Source: Candidatus Sulfuritelmatomonas gaucii
GTDB lineage: Bacteria; Acidobacteriota; Terriglobia; Terriglobales; Acidobacteriaceae
Reading direction: 5' to 3'
Assembly: GCA_900290245.1 (NCBI GenBank)
Contig: OKRB01000057.1
Location: 1-64,000, forward strand
Length of the DNA stretch: 64,000 nucleotides
In this document: in pieces, positions 61,806-64,000 of the stretch
How positions within the stretch are numbered: the stretch's first letter is position 1
Layout of the letters: the number at the start of each line of letters is the position of its first letter
Made by a program: the position numbers and the translations under genes
The notes under the pieces: generated by a model
What the model saw: only the letters and a program-made list of their open reading frames with translations
Told to the model about the DNA's origin: nothing
Database searches by the model: none

Positions 61806-61811
61806 ACTTTA
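61806..61811 (-). promoter_or_regulatory. -10 box, leaderless
   Basis: TAAAGT on the minus strand, 6 nt before the truB GTG at 61799. Confidence 0.4.
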
Positions 61812-61867
61812 GCCGCCAGGGCTGCTCTTGCCAACCGGGGCCGCGACACTCCAATCTAAAGAGAGAG

Positions 61868-62725
61868 ATGGCTGACGAACTGGAACGCGTGCGCAAGGCG
61901 CTGCGCGAGCTGAGGAAAACACTCAAGAGCTTGCCCGGCGATCCACCGCCAAAAGAGGTGCACAAGCTGCGAACGACCACGCGGCGTGTGGAGGCGATTG
62001 CCACCGCGGTCCCCTTGAGCGGCGGGAAAAAATCCCGCCAACTGCTTAAGTCAATTGAAACCATCCGCAAGGCCGCGGGCGGGGTGCGCGACATGGATGT
62101 GCTCACAGCCAACGCGCGCAGGCTGGCGCGATACTCCGCCGGCGACTCCCTTGCCCGGTTGCTTGAGCATCTCAAAAACGCGCGTGAGCAGTATGCCGCT
62201 CAACTGGTCGCTGCGCTGAACCACCACAAGCGCAAGGCGGTGCGCCAAAGTCTGAAGGAATACTCGAAGCTTGTGCGATCTGCGTTGCCCCCGGCGGACT
62301 CTGGCTCATCGGTCAATGGGCATCCGGGCGGGCATCGGGGCGCGCATCGCGGCCACTCGCACGATGGAGTGCATACTTCGGCAATGAACCTGGTTCGCGA
62401 GCTCGCCGCATGGCCCGCACTCGATGCGAGTAATATTCATGCCTTCCGGCTGAAGGTGAAGGAGCTTCGCTACACACTGCAGCTTGACGCTGATGCCGAT
62501 CCCGCCCTCGTGGACACGTTGACTGACGTGCAGCGCCGCATCGGCGAGTGGCACGACTGGCAGGAGCTCAAGGAAATTGCGCGCGAGGCGCTGAATGCGG
62601 AGCGCGACGCCGCGCTGCTGGCGCGGATTGACAGGACCGCGAAACGGAAGCTGGAACGCGCGCTCTCTGCGGCCAATGGCCTGCGCGGAAAGTACCTGGC
62701 AGCGCCAATCGCGATGGGGAGTTGA
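61868..62725 (+). CDS. CHAD domain protein
   Basis: A 285-residue helical CHAD protein. Conserved basic and His residues are in EVHKLRTTTRRVEA and FRLKVKELRYTL, two halves of the polyphosphate-binding channel. They are joined by a His/Gly-rich linker (about 163-180, HPGGHRGAHRGHSHDG) that may bind metal. CHAD proteins bind polyphosphate granules. ATG 61868 has GAGAGAG upstream; the frame opens further back at 61769. No polyphosphate kinase is nearby. Confidence 0.85.
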   Translation: MADELERVRKALRELRKTLKSLPGDPPPKEVHKLRTTTRRVEAIATAVPLSGGKKSRQLLKSIETIRKAAGGVRDMDVLTANARRLARYSAGDSLARLLEHLKNAREQYAAQLVAALNHHKRKAVRQSLKEYSKLVRSALPPADSGSSVNGHPGGHRGAHRGHSHDGVHTSAMNLVRELAAWPALDASNIHAFRLKVKELRYTLQLDADADPALVDTLTDVQRRIGEWHDWQELKEIAREALNAERDAALLARIDRTAKRKLERALSAANGLRGKYLAAPIAMGS

Positions 62726-62829
62726 CGCTTAGTTCACATTAGCGACAACTTACTGTTTCGCTGCTTAAGCGATTCCCTTCACTTCCATCGACCTTCTTTC
62801 GTGCGCGACGCAGTCCTTCGCCACTTCGT

Positions 62830-62835
62830 CTATAC
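62830..62835 (+). promoter_or_regulatory. -10 box for the outer-membrane barrel gene
   Basis: TATACT 62 nt before the GTG at 62898; AGGAAGGAG is the ribosome site. Confidence 0.4.
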
Positions 62836-62897
62836 TTCCAGTACTCCATCCAGCAGCTGTCGATCGGCTCGTTGCATCATGCAGGAAGGAGACGTAC

Positions 62898-64000
62898 GTG
62901 AGCTCGGGCTCGTCTTACCGGCTTTATTGCATTATTCTTTCGATCCTCTCAGCCTCGCCGCTTCTGTTCGTGGAAGCTTCCGCACAACCGTACACTGCCA
63001 ACGAGGTCAGCGTCGGCGCAGACGCTCAGAGCTTTGGCTGGAGAGGTTGCCCGCCAGGCCTGGCGTCAGGCCCATGCCAGCACGGGTTGGACTTCCCAAC
63101 CGTTTCCTTCACCTACACCCGCAACCTTTCGCCGGTTGTCGCACTGGAGGGAACGTTGCAGCCGACATCGTGGTTCATGCAGACAGACGGGATCGATTCC
63201 GGACGAGAGACTGTTGCTTTGGGTGGAGTGAAGACCGGTTGGCGCGGCCGGCGTTGGGGACTTTATGGCAAACTCGACGCCGGCATGGTCAGTTTCAGTT
63301 GTGGGGACTGGAACTGGAGCGTAGGGACAACGTCGATTGCCTACCAGAATTGCGCGCGCTTGACCCATTTTGCACTGGAATACGGAGGAGCCGTTGAGTT
63401 CCGCAAGAGCCCGCGCTACGCATTCAGGCTGGATATCGGGCATCTTGAAGCCGCGGAATTCGACCACGTCATGTCACGGTATCGGGACGGATCGGTGATG
63501 CAATTTCGCGAGGGCGGCGTAACGCAGCATGTCGACGCGCAGATCGGGGTGAGCCGCACCTTTGGACGCATTGAGACAACGGTTCCCGATCGTGTTCCTG
63601 CGAAACAAAAATGGGATACTGGCGTCACCTTCGCGCTGCAGCCGCGCATCCAGCCGGACTTTGAGTATCTGAGCGCCTATCCGAGTTGGGGCCTGTGGGC
63701 TTCACGGAACTTCGGCAATCATTTCTCGTGGGATAGCACTCTACTTCACTCACCCAGGAACCCGGGAGGCATCGAAGACGTCGACTTTCAGGCCGGTGGC
63801 CGCGCTGTCGAATTTCTGAGTGGCGTCAAATTCGGCTTCCGCGATGGGCATTTTGGCTACTTCGCCAAGGTGCGGCCCGGAATCATTACCTTCGGCGAAG
63901 CGGATCGCCAAACGAATCCAGGGCCATGTTTCGGCATTGGACGGCATGTGCTGCCCTGCCGGTTGCGTACGCTCAAATTCGACCGCGGGATGTTCACGGA
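62898..64000 (+). CDS. Outer-membrane beta-barrel-like protein, cut by the window end
   Basis: An open frame of 367 codons without a stop, running off the window. It starts GTG 62898 with AGGAAGGAG 6 nt upstream. A signal peptide (about 1-29, ending EASAQP) is followed by many short amphipathic strands with aromatic edges, such as VSVGADAQSFGW, VALEGTLQPTSWF and GVKFGFRDGHFGYFAKVRPG. This pattern fits a porin-like barrel of 12 or more strands. Cysteines occur in pairs (about 51/60). No specific family is recognised. The opposite-strand frames here are shadows. Confidence 0.7.
   Translation, partial: MSSGSSYRLYCIILSILSASPLLFVEASAQPYTANEVSVGADAQSFGWRGCPPGLASGPCQHGLDFPTVSFTYTRNLSPVVALEGTLQPTSWFMQTDGIDSGRETVALGGVKTGWRGRRWGLYGKLDAGMVSFSCGDWNWSVGTTSIAYQNCARLTHFALEYGGAVEFRKSPRYAFRLDIGHLEAAEFDHVMSRYRDGSVMQFREGGVTQHVDAQIGVSRTFGRIETTVPDRVPAKQKWDTGVTFALQPRIQPDFEYLSAYPSWGLWASRNFGNHFSWDSTLLHSPRNPGGIEDVDFQAGGRAVEFLSGVKFGFRDGHFGYFAKVRPGIITFGEADRQTNPGPCFGIGRHVLPCRLRTLKFDRGMFT

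Noticed and set aside
62801-63397. 198-residue frame at the right end
   Set aside because: The overlapping GTG 62898 frame has a ribosome site, signal peptide and barrel pattern and stays open to the window end.

Overview
The window looks like a piece of chromosome from an Acidobacteriota member, probably class Terriglobia. The sequence is GC-rich. It carries several families I associate with that phylum: a large Oar-like TonB-dependent receptor with an N-terminal carboxypeptidase-regulatory domain, a DUF2393 protein, a DNA-binding domain plus single C-terminal membrane helix typical of acidobacterial regulators, and a lone LysW-like carrier. No rRNA, tRNA or CRISPR array was seen. The taxonomic call is recognition from protein families, not a database search.

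Layout. 1-5.7 kb: a cytochrome b/molybdopterin oxidoreductase fusion, a DnaC-like ATPase, a 49-residue membrane protein that ORF callers easily miss, a DUF2393 protein, an OmpA-like protein with a good terminator, and a small exported protein. 5.7-8.75 kb is an accessory-looking patch: an AT-richer spacer, a DUF2383-GAF-GGDEF diguanylate cyclase between two perfect 18-bp direct repeats, and a GIY-YIG nuclease gene between inverted copies of a REP-like repeat. 8.8-18 kb: sugar-nucleotide epimerase-like protein, envelope proteins, TonB receptor, two phosphatases, a MarR regulator divergent from a membrane-protein pair, and a DUF4097 repeat protein. 18-25.6 kb: CorC-type CBS protein, then an operon of aldose 1-epimerase, a three-part desaturase/Rieske/reductase fusion and a TIM-barrel isomerase, then a HAD phosphatase and MutT.

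25.7-35.7 kb: GyrI-like protein, a divergent Nramp transporter, a GH172 (DUF2961) protein, an SRPBCC/ArsR pair with a readable operator, a nitronate monooxygenase-like enzyme, a soluble PRC/MgtE_N/CBS protein, an RsbW/RsbV-type pair, and lemA with a TPM-domain partner. 35.8-48.1 kb: oligopeptidase B, fabD, a methyltransferase, a rhomboid that has lost both catalytic residues, lysW-like, gatB, an SGNH hydrolase and a GH38 alpha-mannosidase. 48.2-54.8 kb is a full isc operon on the minus strand in the order iscR, iscS, a small membrane protein, iscU, iscA, hscB, hscA, fdx, iscX. 55-64 kb: a 54-residue zinc-ribbon-like protein, pgsA, gluQ, the glycine cleavage genes gcvH-gcvPA-gcvPB without gcvT, truB, a CHAD protein and the start of an outer-membrane barrel gene cut by the window edge.

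Three themes stand out. First, the 19.6-24 kb operon encodes what looks like a self-sufficient oxygenase, with oxygenase, ferredoxin and NADH reductase in one chain, in a sugar or cyclitol context. Second, at least six genes have a TANNNT -10 box exactly 6 nt before the start codon, implying leaderless mRNAs. Third, several short dispersed repeat families fill the intergenic spaces.
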